The notes under the pieces: model-generated
The model's database searches: none
The model's input: the letters and a program-made list of their open reading frames with translations, nothing else
Told to the model about the DNA's origin: nothing
Position numbers and translations under genes: made by a program
Shown here: in pieces, positions 9,449 through 17,766 of the stretch
Layout of the letters: each line of letters begins with the position of its first letter
Position numbering within the stretch: position 1 is the first letter of the stretch
Assembly (NCBI RefSeq): GCF_900112615.1
Contig: NZ_FOMK01000001.1
Coordinates: forward strand, 558,001-622,000
Length of the DNA: 64,000 bases
Reading direction: 5' to 3'
From: Chitinophaga sp. CF118
Lineage (GTDB): Bacteria; Bacteroidota; Bacteroidia; Chitinophagales; Chitinophagaceae

Positions 9449-10195
9449 TTATAGTATTTGTATTCCTTTTTTCTTATACGGTAATAACTTCTTAGCGTTT
9501 GGTGGTAATTCGGTTATTAAAACATCTATCTCATCTACATCACAGATTTTTAATTGTTCAGAAGCATTGATCTTTTCTGAAATGGATAACACGACTACCT
9601 TCTTGGAAGTACTGATCATGGCTCGTTTCACCTGTACTACATCCCAATCATTATCTGTCAGTCCATCTTCTGCATCTATAGCGTTATTCCCCAGAAAACA
9701 AAGGTCCGCCTTGATCATTTTTATCTTAGAAATAGCTTCCCCACCTACCGTTATTTTAGATCCCTTTGACAATTTATCGCCTATAACGATCACTTCTATA
9801 TTTGGATGATTAGCATATTCAAATGCTGCCGGTAAACTTACCGTGATAAATGTTGCCTGCAGATCCTTGGGCAGGATCCTGGCCAGTTCTGCAATGGTAG
9901 TTCCTCCCGTGGTCAATACGAACATACCATCCTGTATTAATTGTACAGCCTTTAATGCAATTGTTCTTTTGTCTTCTACAGCATACACATCCTGAGATGT
10001 AATACCAAGATGAAAAGAGTTAGATAACGCTCCTCCGTGTACTTTGATGATCTTCCCGTCCTGTGCCAGCTCAGCGAGATCACGTCTGATCGTATCTTCT
10101 GATACCTGGATCTGTTCACTCAAATGAGAAGACAGGACTTTATTATGCAAATTTACCTGATGTAATATATATGCGTGGCGTTCTTCCTTTAGCAT
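9449..10195 (-). CDS. DeoR/GlpR family transcriptional regulator
   Basis: Residues 1-55 (from the ATG at 10195) hold the DeoR winged helix, with MLKEERHAYIL and the recognition region VSEDTIRRDLAEL followed by VHGGAL. Residues about 75-230 form the sugar-phosphate-binding DeoR C-terminal domain, with the TTGGTT and LGNNAI motifs. The open frame extends to 10258, but the protein family begins at the chosen Met. Such regulators respond to phosphosugars; MurNAc-6-phosphate or GlcNAc-6-phosphate would fit this locus. The gene lies between anmK and susC, all leftward. A terminator-like hairpin separates it from anmK, so it may have its own promoter and lead a deoR-susC-susD transcript. Confidence 0.9.
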   Translation of the reverse strand: MLKEERHAYILHQVNLHNKVLSSHLSEQIQVSEDTIRRDLAELAQDGKIIKVHGGALSNSFHLGITSQDVYAVEDKRTIALKAVQLIQDGMFVLTTGGTTIAELARILPKDLQATFITVSLPAAFEYANHPNIEVIVIGDKLSKGSKITVGGEAISKIKMIKADLCFLGNNAIDAEDGLTDNDWDVVQVKRAMISTSKKVVVLSISEKINASEQLKICDVDEIDVLITELPPNAKKLLPYKKKGIQIL

Positions 10196-10260
10196 CAGCA
10201 GGTAATTATTACTTTGGTTGAAAATCTGTATCTCCGAATGAAAATTGAAATTCGGCAAAT

Positions 10261-10273
10261 AAACGCAGAAAAC
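10261..10273. promoter_or_regulatory. Candidate DeoR-regulator site, copy 1
   Basis: AAACGCAGAAAAC lies just upstream of the DeoR-type gene. The first 12 bases recur exactly at 13869-13880, between the SSS transporter gene and the divergent GH9 fusion gene. Binding is inferred from this sharing only. Confidence 0.35.
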
Positions 10274-10284
10274 AAAATATAAAA

Positions 10285-10321
10285 CCGCATTTTCTTGCTG
10301 TTTTTAGCAAGAATTATGCGG
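10285..10321 (-). terminator. Hairpin overlapping the anmK stop codon
   Basis: CCGCAT (10285-10290) pairs with ATGCGG (10316-10321), and TTCTTGCT (10292-10299) pairs with AGCAAGAA (10306-10313), giving a two-part stem with a 6-nt loop. The anmK stop codon (10314-10316) lies inside it. It probably attenuates or ends the SSS-murQ-anmK transcript before the regulator gene. Confidence 0.55.
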
Positions 10322-11507
10322 GAAACGATATTTTCCCCATGGTTACCGCAGGCATACCGGGTTTTCCGAAGTCTATTCCCTCTCCTGCTATCGCTTCATT
10401 AGCCAGTATTGCAAACAATACTGCTTCTTTTGCATCACCCGCTATCCCAAGTTCTCCTGTAGTGTGCATATTAAGATGCGGCATTCTTTCCTTGATCCAA
10501 CGCATCAGCAAAGGATTATGTGCACCACCACCACTTGCATATACAGCATACTCCTTATCTGCATCCAGCACACTGCCCAATGCATCTGTAATCGTATCTG
10601 CACTGAAACACGTTAGTGTGGCCATCATATCATAAGCAGTAATTCCCGTTGTATTACTCACTGCCTGCGCATTTTCTACATATGCCTTATTAAACAGTTC
10701 GGGGCCCGTTGTCCTTGGAAAAGGTTTTCTGAAAAAATCATTATCCTTCAAAGCTGCCAGCAATGATGCATTCACCGTTCCCTGTAAAGCAAACAACGCA
10801 TCTTTATCATATTCCACTCCGAAATAAGTACGTGCAAAAGCATCCAGCAAAGTATTTCCTGGTCCTGTATCTGTTACATACACCGCTGTGGCATCAAGTG
10901 TGCCAGGAAGGAATGTGAAGTTGGAAATACCGCCCATATTCAGCATCACCCTGTCCTCCCCAGCTTTGGAGAAAAGACAGTAGTCGCCGTACAATGCGAG
11001 TGGTGCACCTTCTCCACCGGCAGCAATATGTTTCTGGCGAAAATCACTGAGTGTGATAATACCCGTTCCTACGGCAATATGATCCCCGTCTGCGATCTGT
11101 AAGGTTGCATTGGGAAATCCGTTCCGCTGATGTAAGATTTTCGGACTATGATATACTGTTTGTCCATGCGATGCTATCAGGTCTATGTCCTTTGGCTCCA
11201 GGCCCCATTGATAAAGACATTCATGAATGTAGACGGCATGAAAGTTTGCCAGCCACGGATTCAGCAAACATAGTTGCTGAAAATCCACCGTTTCCCGCGC
11301 AAATACTTTGCGGATTTCGTCTTTCACAACGACAGGATAAGCTATAGTATCGAAATATTCCAGCGTAACTTTTGTATCCATGCCACTCCCGCTGATTGAA
11401 CATAATGCCACATCCAGCCCATCCAGAGAAGTACCCGACATCAGGCCAATGATACGCCTTACCGGCTTATTTGCAATGTCAAACAGTTTATGCAGATTCC
11501 TGTTCAT
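10314..11507 (-). CDS. anmK: Anhydro-N-acetylmuramic acid kinase
   Basis: AnmK opens the 1,6-anhydro ring of anhydro-MurNAc and phosphorylates it, giving MurNAc-6-phosphate. The ATP-binding start RIIGLMSGTSLDGLDVAL (about residues 18-36) is the family signature. Further motifs are ASHGQTVYH, LNMGGISNFT, VTDTGPGNTLLDAF and ASGGGAHNPLL in the order expected for this ASKHA-fold kinase. Length (397 residues) is normal, allowing for a slightly long N-terminus. It starts 6 bp after the murQ stop, so it is translated in tandem with the enzyme that uses its product. The pair defines cell-wall amino sugar salvage. Confidence 0.95.
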   Translation of the reverse strand: MNRNLHKLFDIANKPVRRIIGLMSGTSLDGLDVALCSISGSGMDTKVTLEYFDTIAYPVVVKDEIRKVFARETVDFQQLCLLNPWLANFHAVYIHECLYQWGLEPKDIDLIASHGQTVYHSPKILHQRNGFPNATLQIADGDHIAVGTGIITLSDFRQKHIAAGGEGAPLALYGDYCLFSKAGEDRVMLNMGGISNFTFLPGTLDATAVYVTDTGPGNTLLDAFARTYFGVEYDKDALFALQGTVNASLLAALKDNDFFRKPFPRTTGPELFNKAYVENAQAVSNTTGITAYDMMATLTCFSADTITDALGSVLDADKEYAVYASGGGAHNPLLMRWIKERMPHLNMHTTGELGIAGDAKEAVLFAILANEAIAGEGIDFGKPGMPAVTMGKISFPA

Positions 11508-11513
11508 AGCTGA

Positions 11514-12314
11514 TTATTTTCTGCTTTCAATAGCAGCTCTGATACTGCCCTTTTCATTTATCAGTTGCTTCGCAGTAGCTTCATCTACCTGCAATTCAGT
11601 CATCACCATTTTTACACCACGACCAATTAATTTCTTATTACTTAACTGCATATCCACCATCTTATTTCCTTTCACTCTTCCCAACTGAATCATCACTGTA
11701 GTAGAGATCATATTCAGGATCAACTTCTGCGCTGTACCCGATTTCATACGTGTGCTACCAGTTAAGAACTCTGCGCCCACTTCTGCCTCTACAGGATATT
11801 CCACTACTGCAGCCAGCGGACTACCAACATTACAGGTAATACAACCTGTAAGCAATCCTTTTTCACGCATCATCTTTACCCCACCAATCACATACGGTGT
11901 TGTGCCTGATGCAGCAATACCAATCACAGTATCTTTATCAGTCACCGAAAACTGTTCAAGATCTTTTGCGGCCTGCATTACATCATCTTCTGCAAATTCT
12001 ACCGCTTTGCGGATCGCCTTATCTCCTCCGGCAATAATCCCTACCACCAACTCATGTGGCACACCAAACGTTGGCGGACATTCAGAAGCATCCAGTATGC
12101 CCAACCGGCCACTGGTCCCGGCTCCTATATAGAACAGCCTACCGCCCTGTTTCATACGCGCAACAATCGCAGTTACCAGTTGCTCTATCCGGGGAATCAC
12201 TTTGGCAACAGCCAGCGGAACTGTCATGTCCTCACTGTTAATACCTTCCAGTATAGCCGTCACACTCATTTTTTCCAGGTCATTAAAACGGGAAGACATT
12301 TCTGTAGTAAGCAT
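11514..12314 (-). CDS. murQ: N-acetylmuramic acid 6-phosphate etherase
   Basis: MurQ removes D-lactate from MurNAc-6-phosphate, giving GlcNAc-6-phosphate. The SIS-domain core is clear: RLFYIGAGTSGRLGILDASECPPTFG (residues about 60-84, catalytic Glu78). It is followed by AGGDKA and EFAEDD (second acid Glu109), IAASGTTPYV and EVGAEFLTGSTRMKSGTAQK. At 266 residues it is a little shorter than the E. coli enzyme but complete. It lies between the SSS transporter gene (26 bp upstream) and anmK (6 bp downstream) in one leftward operon. Confidence 0.96.
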   Translation of the reverse strand: MLTTEMSSRFNDLEKMSVTAILEGINSEDMTVPLAVAKVIPRIEQLVTAIVARMKQGGRLFYIGAGTSGRLGILDASECPPTFGVPHELVVGIIAGGDKAIRKAVEFAEDDVMQAAKDLEQFSVTDKDTVIGIAASGTTPYVIGGVKMMREKGLLTGCITCNVGSPLAAVVEYPVEAEVGAEFLTGSTRMKSGTAQKLILNMISTTVMIQLGRVKGNKMVDMQLSNKKLIGRGVKMVMTELQVDEATAKQLINEKGSIRAAIESRK

Positions 12315-12340
12315 ATCTGTATTACGTTAAATTTTGAGGA

Positions 12341-13798
12341 TCAGAATAGTTTTTTTTCAGCAGGTTTGGAGAACAATAGCAATCCCATAAACATCAGTAA
12401 TCCATTCAGCACAAGCAACTCAAGTCCTATTTTATAATCGCCCAACACCTTTGCCTGATAAGTATCCAGAAACAAACATACCAGTGGTGCTGCAATAGCA
12501 ATCAGCGGCACTACGCCATCTTTCACCCTGCGCCGGGTGAGAATACCAAATGAGAATAATCCCAGTAATGGACCATAGGTGTAACTGGCCACTATCAGGA
12601 TCACACCAATCATACTGGCACTGTTGATATATTTAAACAACAGCACAAACAACAGGAAGATAAATGTAAAGACCAGATGCACCTTCTGCCGGGTACTTTT
12701 CTGCTGCGCTTCCGTAAGATTTCCACGCTGACGGATATCCAGTATATCAATACAGAAAGAAGATGTTAATGCTGTAATTGCACCATCTGCACTGGGGAAC
12801 AATGCAGAAATCAATGCAATAATAAAGATGATAGACATAAATGCCGGCATATGATTCAATGCCAGTGCCGGGAAGATTTTATCCCCTACGGCATCAACAT
12901 GCAACTGATCTGCATACAGATATAATAACCCTCCAAGGAACAGGAACAACAGAATCACTCCTATCATTACAAATGCCAGAGTCATTACATTCTTCTGCGC
13001 CCCCTTCAATGTTTTAACAGAAATATTTTTCTGCATCATTTCCTGGTCCATCCCCGTCATCGTGATCGTTATGAAAGCACCTCCCAGGATCTGTTTCAGG
13101 AAAAAAGATCTATCATCGGGATTTGTAAAAAAGATCTGCGTCATTCCCTTATGCCCCATCGCCACCAAACTATCTGCCATACTCATGTTCATGGTATGCA
13201 GGATATAAATCACACAAATAACCAGTCCCAGCAACATACAGGTGGTTTGCAATGTATCAGTGTACACAATGGTTTTCACCCCTCCTTCAAAAGTGTATAA
13301 TAAGATCATGATCAGGATGACCAGTGTAGTAATCCAGAAAGGTACATGGAACTGATTCATGATAGCTTCCTGCAGGATATTTACCACCAGGTATAACCTG
13401 GCTGTAGCACCCAGCGTTCTGGATAATATAAAAAAGGAGGCGCCGGTTCTGTAAGAAGATTTACCAAACCGCTCATTCAGGTAATTATAAATAGACGTTA
13501 GGTTCAGCCGGTAATACAAAGGCAGTAATACATAAGCGATTACTATATAACCAAGGAAATAACCCAGTACTACCTGGAAATAAGAAAAGGCAGTAGTCGC
13601 TACTCCTCCGGGCACACTTACAAATGTAACCCCACTCAGCGATGTACCTACCATCCCAAATGCTACCAGCATCCAGTTACTGTTACGGTTACCTATAAAG
13701 AAAGATTCATTATTTGAATTACGCCCCGTATACCACGCTACAAGCAACAGAACTGCAAAATAAATGATAACAATAGAAAACAGAAGGATTGGTGACAT
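12341..13798 (-). CDS. Sodium:solute symporter (SSS family)
   Basis: A 485-residue inner-membrane protein with about 13 hydrophobic segments. SSS signatures include the N-terminal FFIGNRNSNWMLVAFGMVGTSLSGVTFVSVPG and the LFPSADGAITALTSSF region. It is the first gene of the operon with murQ and anmK, so the likely cargo is anhydro-MurNAc, MurNAc or a small muropeptide sugar. That cargo is inferred from context; the sequence itself does not show it. Its divergent neighbour is the GH9 fusion enzyme, with a shared 160-bp intergenic region holding two AAACGCA motifs. Confidence 0.88.
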   Translation of the reverse strand: MSPILLFSIVIIYFAVLLLVAWYTGRNSNNESFFIGNRNSNWMLVAFGMVGTSLSGVTFVSVPGGVATTAFSYFQVVLGYFLGYIVIAYVLLPLYYRLNLTSIYNYLNERFGKSSYRTGASFFILSRTLGATARLYLVVNILQEAIMNQFHVPFWITTLVILIMILLYTFEGGVKTIVYTDTLQTTCMLLGLVICVIYILHTMNMSMADSLVAMGHKGMTQIFFTNPDDRSFFLKQILGGAFITITMTGMDQEMMQKNISVKTLKGAQKNVMTLAFVMIGVILLFLFLGGLLYLYADQLHVDAVGDKIFPALALNHMPAFMSIIFIIALISALFPSADGAITALTSSFCIDILDIRQRGNLTEAQQKSTRQKVHLVFTFIFLLFVLLFKYINSASMIGVILIVASYTYGPLLGLFSFGILTRRRVKDGVVPLIAIAAPLVCLFLDTYQAKVLGDYKIGLELLVLNGLLMFMGLLLFSKPAEKKLF

Positions 13799-13834
13799 AT
13801 CTGATGTTTGGTTGTACAGTTGTTAAAACTGCAT

Positions 13835-13880
13835 AAAAACGCACACTATCTCTTAAATGTAAATACAAAAACGCAGAAAA
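13835..13880. promoter_or_regulatory. Candidate DeoR-regulator sites, copies 2 and 3, in a divergent promoter region
   Basis: AAAAACGCA occurs at 13835-13843 and 13867-13875, exactly 32 bp apart. The second copy extends to AAACGCAGAAAA (13869-13880), the 12-mer also found at 10261. The region separates the leftward SSS-murQ-anmK operon from the rightward GH9 fusion gene, so one factor could control both. Confidence 0.4.
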
Positions 13881-13958
13881 ACTAAAAATATGCGCATAAA
13901 GACGAATAAAACGTTATTTTTAGTATCAAGGGCATTCCACATTTACAATCAACCTAAT

Positions 13959-16385
13959 ATGAAAACACTGCTTTTATGCTGCTTGTTTGCTTTTATTAAT
14001 ATTACTGCATTCTCCAACTGGATCCGTATTAACCAACTAGGCTATACACCTGCTGGTAGTAAGGTAGCCGTATGGTGCAGTAAAGAACAAGATACATTAA
14101 AATATTTTGAGCTAATAGATGCAAACACGCATAAAGTTGCATACAGGCATTCCGCTGGAAACCCTTTTGGGGCATACGGTCCATTCCGGCAAACTTATCG
14201 CCTGGATTTTTCCGCCTTTAGTAAACCGGGACAATATTACCTGCAAACAGGTACTACACAGTCTCCAATATTTAATATCACTACTACTGCCTATAAAGGT
14301 GCTGCGGATTTCTGCCTGCGCTATATGCGTCAGCAACGCAGCGGATTTAATCCCTTTCTCAAAGACTCCTGTCATACACACGACGGATTTCCTGTATACG
14401 GTCCGGATAGCGTTTTTGTGCCGGTTTCCGGTGGCTGGCACGATGCGTCCGACTATCTGCAATACGTGACCACTTCCGCCAATGCTACTTATCACCTGCT
14501 GGCGGCTTACCGCGACTTTCCAAATGTGTTTACAGATACCTTGCAGGCGAACGGACTGGCAGGCAGCAATGGGATGGCAGATATCCTGGATGAGGCTAAA
14601 TGGGGACTCGACTGGCTATTGAAAATGTACCCCGCAAATGACAGAATGTATAACCAGATTGGCGACGATCGCGATCACCAGGGTATGCGGATTCCAAAAC
14701 AGGATACCAATTTTTACAACCACGGACTGGAACGCCCTGTTTATTTTTGTACCGGTGAACCACAAGGCTTACTGAAATATAAAAACAGATCCACGGGCAT
14801 TGCTTCTACTGCGGGAAAATTCAGCAGTTCCTTTGCATTGGGGGCCCAATTATTCCAGAATACCTATGCAGATACACTCCGGAACAAAGCCATAGCTGCC
14901 TACCAGTTGGGAATAGCGAAACCCGGCGTTTGCCAGACTGCTCCCGGCAGATCGCCTTATTTTTATGAGGAAGATAACTATACGGATGATATGGAACTGG
15001 CGGCCGCATCCCTTACTAATACCTCTGATGCCTGGTCCTTCGCGTTACAGGAACCCGTTACTCCCTGGCTGGGCAAAGACACAGCGAAACACTATCAATG
15101 GTATCCTTTTATTAACCCGGGTCATTATGAACTGGCTAAACAATTAAAAGGTCCGCATCGGGATACTATCATCCGTTATTATAAAAAAGGCATTGAGCGG
15201 GTATGGAACAAAGCAGCCCGCAATGGTTTTTACCGGGGCATCCCTTTTATCTGGTGCAGCAATAACCTTACGGTAGCCTTTGCCATCCAGTGTTACTGGT
15301 ACCGGCAACTGAGCGGGGATCAGACTTACCTGCAACTGGAACAGGCTTGCTTCGACTGGATTTTCGGTTGCAATCCCTGGGGGACTGCTATGGTATACGG
15401 ACTTCCGGCAAATGGCGATACCCCTGCCGATCCGCATTCGTCTCTTTCACACCTGAAAAAATATCCTCTGGACGGCGGACTGGTAGACGGTCCTGTGTAC
15501 ACCAATATCTTCAAAAACCTGATCGGGATAAAATTAGAGGAGGAGGATGAATATGCTGCCTTTCAAAGCGATCTTGCTGTATACCATGACGATTACGGCG
15601 ATTACAGTACTAATGAACCTACAATGGATGGTACCGCTGTAATGATTTACCTGCTCGCTGCTAAAGAAGCAGAAAAAGGAAATACCATTATACAAAGCGG
15701 TATTACAAGAGCAGACAGTACTAAAAAAGAAATAGCATTAGTTTTTACTGCGGATGAATTTGGGGATGGATTACCATCCATTACACATACACTTCAACAA
15801 CAAAAAGTAAAAGCATCCTTCTTTTTCACTGGAAGATTTTATAACAACCCCTCTTTTCAATCCGGTATTAAACAACTCTATAAGGCTGGCCATTACCTTG
15901 GCCCGCATTCAGATGAACACCTGCTTTACTGCGACTGGCAAAACCGCGATAGTATGTTGGTAACAAAAGAAGAATTCGAAACAGATATGCGCCGGAATCT
16001 GGAGAAGATGAATGCACTAGGCATTGATACAACAAAAGTGCATTACTATATTCCTCCTTACGAATGGTGGAATAAACAGGTATCAAAATGGTCAGCTAAT
16101 ATTGGATTACAGATAGTGAATTTTACCGCGGGCACCGGTAGTAATGCAGATTATACCTATCCGGAAATGGGTAAAGTATACAAAAGCAGTTATGAAATTT
16201 ATCAGTCTGTCATGGGGTTTGATAAAAACAGATCAGGCAAGCTGAATGGTGCAATCTTACTCATTCACGCCGGTACAGATCCCCGGCGCAAAGATAAATT
16301 CTACACCCAGCTGAATACACTGATCAGTGAATTAAAAAAAGAAGGATATAAGTTTAAAAAGATAAATGAGCTAATAGAAGACTAA
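13959..16385 (+). CDS. Secreted GH9 glycosidase fused to a divergent CE4-like polysaccharide deacetylase
   Basis: An 808-residue secreted enzyme. The start is set at 13959, where the signal peptide MKTLLLCCLFAFINITAFS begins. Residues about 20-110 form the Ig-like domain usual before GH9 modules (IRINQLGYTPAGSK). The GH9 catalytic domain spans about 115-570, with the two Asp of GGWHDASDY (D162, D165) and the general acid Glu553 in STNEPTMDGTA. Residues about 590-808 are a NodB/CE4-like domain. The HSDEH metal motif (H650, H654) is intact, but the first motif reads FTADEF in place of TFDDG, and the PPYEWW motif lacks the usual preceding Arg. The usual GH9 substrates are beta-glucans; the muramic acid operon next door raises GlcNAc-containing polymers as an alternative. 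Confidence 0.88.
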   Translation: MKTLLLCCLFAFINITAFSNWIRINQLGYTPAGSKVAVWCSKEQDTLKYFELIDANTHKVAYRHSAGNPFGAYGPFRQTYRLDFSAFSKPGQYYLQTGTTQSPIFNITTTAYKGAADFCLRYMRQQRSGFNPFLKDSCHTHDGFPVYGPDSVFVPVSGGWHDASDYLQYVTTSANATYHLLAAYRDFPNVFTDTLQANGLAGSNGMADILDEAKWGLDWLLKMYPANDRMYNQIGDDRDHQGMRIPKQDTNFYNHGLERPVYFCTGEPQGLLKYKNRSTGIASTAGKFSSSFALGAQLFQNTYADTLRNKAIAAYQLGIAKPGVCQTAPGRSPYFYEEDNYTDDMELAAASLTNTSDAWSFALQEPVTPWLGKDTAKHYQWYPFINPGHYELAKQLKGPHRDTIIRYYKKGIERVWNKAARNGFYRGIPFIWCSNNLTVAFAIQCYWYRQLSGDQTYLQLEQACFDWIFGCNPWGTAMVYGLPANGDTPADPHSSLSHLKKYPLDGGLVDGPVYTNIFKNLIGIKLEEEDEYAAFQSDLAVYHDDYGDYSTNEPTMDGTAVMIYLLAAKEAEKGNTIIQSGITRADSTKKEIALVFTADEFGDGLPSITHTLQQQKVKASFFFTGRFYNNPSFQSGIKQLYKAGHYLGPHSDEHLLYCDWQNRDSMLVTKEEFETDMRRNLEKMNALGIDTTKVHYYIPPYEWWNKQVSKWSANIGLQIVNFTAGTGSNADYTYPEMGKVYKSSYEIYQSVMGFDKNRSGKLNGAILLIHAGTDPRRKDKFYTQLNTLISELKKEGYKFKKINELIED

Positions 16386-16505
16386 TTGCTACTATGATTT
16401 TTATGATGAATATCCGTTTAAGAAACCAGATGGGCTAATAGAAGAACTAATTACTACTATTAAGGATATCCATTTAATAAGATAGATGAGTTGGCAGGGA
16501 ATTAG
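16342..16505 (+). repeat. Decayed tandem copies of the 3' end of the GH9 fusion gene
   Basis: Three imperfect units of about 60 bp follow one another. Unit 1 is the last coding stretch of the gene (16342-16404, GGATATAAGTTTAAAAAG ... CTAATAGAAG). Unit 2 (about 16405-16460) reads GAATATCCGTTTAAGAAA ... GGGCTAATAGAAGAACTAATTACTAC. Unit 3 (about 16461-16505) reads GGATATCCATTTAATAAG ... GATGAGTTGGCAG. Unit 3 runs up to the proA stop codon. Units 2 and 3 are not part of any recognised gene. Confidence 0.65.
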
Positions 16506-17752
16506 TTCCTTACCTGTCCGTCTCCTCTTACAAACCATTTTTCTGTTACCAGCTTTTCCAGGGCAAACGGTCCGCGGGCATGCAATTTCTGTGTAGAGAT
16601 ACCTATCTCTGCGCCCAATCCGAATACTCCACCATCGGTAAAACGGGTAGATGCATTCACATACACCGCTGCGGCATCTACTTCATTAAGAAAACGTTCA
16701 CTGATAGCAGCATCCGAGGAAATAATAGCTTCTGAATGTTTAGAAGAATATTCCTGGATATGTTTCAACGCTTCATCCGCACCTGATACTACTTTCACAG
16801 AACATTTAAAGTCCAGGAACTCACGCCCGAAATCTGCAGCAGTAGCAGGTACTACATAAGGATATTCCAATGCTTTTAAGATGTTATATGCTATTTCATC
16901 TGCGAAAATCTCTACATCATATTCTATCAGCATAGGTGTCAGTAAGGCTAACAGTTGACCTGCTACCGGCTCATCCACCAATATAGTGTCCAGCGAATTA
17001 CATACAGATGGGCGGGATACCTTTGCATTGGTAACAATCGCGCTCGCTTTTTTCAGATCTGCTGTTTTTTCCACGTAGGTATGGCAAACACCGGCACCTG
17101 TTTCTATCACAGGTACACGGGAATTAGCACGTACATATTCTATCAGCTGTTGCGATCCGCGGGGAATAATGATATCAATATATTTTACGGCCGTCAGCAT
17201 CTCTGCTATCAATGCACGGTCTACCGGCAACAACTGTACGGCATTCACATCTACACCAAACTCCTGTAATACTTCCTGAATAATATGCACCAGGATGGTA
17301 TTAGTAAAAAGGGCATCTGATCCTCCACGTAATACACAAACATTACCAGAGCGGATACATAATGCTGCAACATCCAGTGTTACATTTGGTCTTGATTCAT
17401 ATATCACACCCACCACACCCAGAGGTACTGTAAGTTTCTTTACCTGTAAACCATTTTCCAATGTTCTTTCCAGCATCACCTGATTGGCAGGATCAGGCAG
17501 CATAGCAATTTCCTGCAAACTTTCTGCCAGTTGCCTGATACGTGATTGATTCAGTACCAACCGATCCAGTTTGGGATCACTTAAAGACATCTTCTCAGCG
17601 TCCTTTTTATTCTCTTCCACGATAGCTGCTGTATTGGCCACTATTTGCACGGCCAACCGTTGCAGCAGCTGCTGCTTCTGCTGATCAGGCAATCCTTTTA
17701 TAGAACGGGTAGCTGCCTGTGCCTTCTCCAATAATCCCTGTATCGATTCCAT
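16502..17752 (-). CDS. proA: Gamma-glutamyl phosphate reductase
   Basis: ProA reduces gamma-glutamyl phosphate to glutamate semialdehyde with NADPH, the second step of proline synthesis, in the cytoplasm. The aldehyde-dehydrogenase fold is evident. Motifs include VPLGVVGVIYESRPNVT, CVLRGGSDAL, IIPRGSQQLI and the catalytic Cys in KVSRPSVCNSLDT, with GLGAEIGISTQKLHARGP near the C-terminus. The length of 416 residues is normal. It starts 14 bp after the proB stop in a two-gene leftward operon. No proC is present in the window. Confidence 0.97.
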   Translation of the reverse strand: MESIQGLLEKAQAATRSIKGLPDQQKQQLLQRLAVQIVANTAAIVEENKKDAEKMSLSDPKLDRLVLNQSRIRQLAESLQEIAMLPDPANQVMLERTLENGLQVKKLTVPLGVVGVIYESRPNVTLDVAALCIRSGNVCVLRGGSDALFTNTILVHIIQEVLQEFGVDVNAVQLLPVDRALIAEMLTAVKYIDIIIPRGSQQLIEYVRANSRVPVIETGAGVCHTYVEKTADLKKASAIVTNAKVSRPSVCNSLDTILVDEPVAGQLLALLTPMLIEYDVEIFADEIAYNILKALEYPYVVPATAADFGREFLDFKCSVKVVSGADEALKHIQEYSSKHSEAIISSDAAISERFLNEVDAAAVYVNASTRFTDGGVFGLGAEIGISTQKLHARGPFALEKLVTEKWFVRGDGQVRN

Positions 17753-17766
17753 GTTACTTTTTTCTG

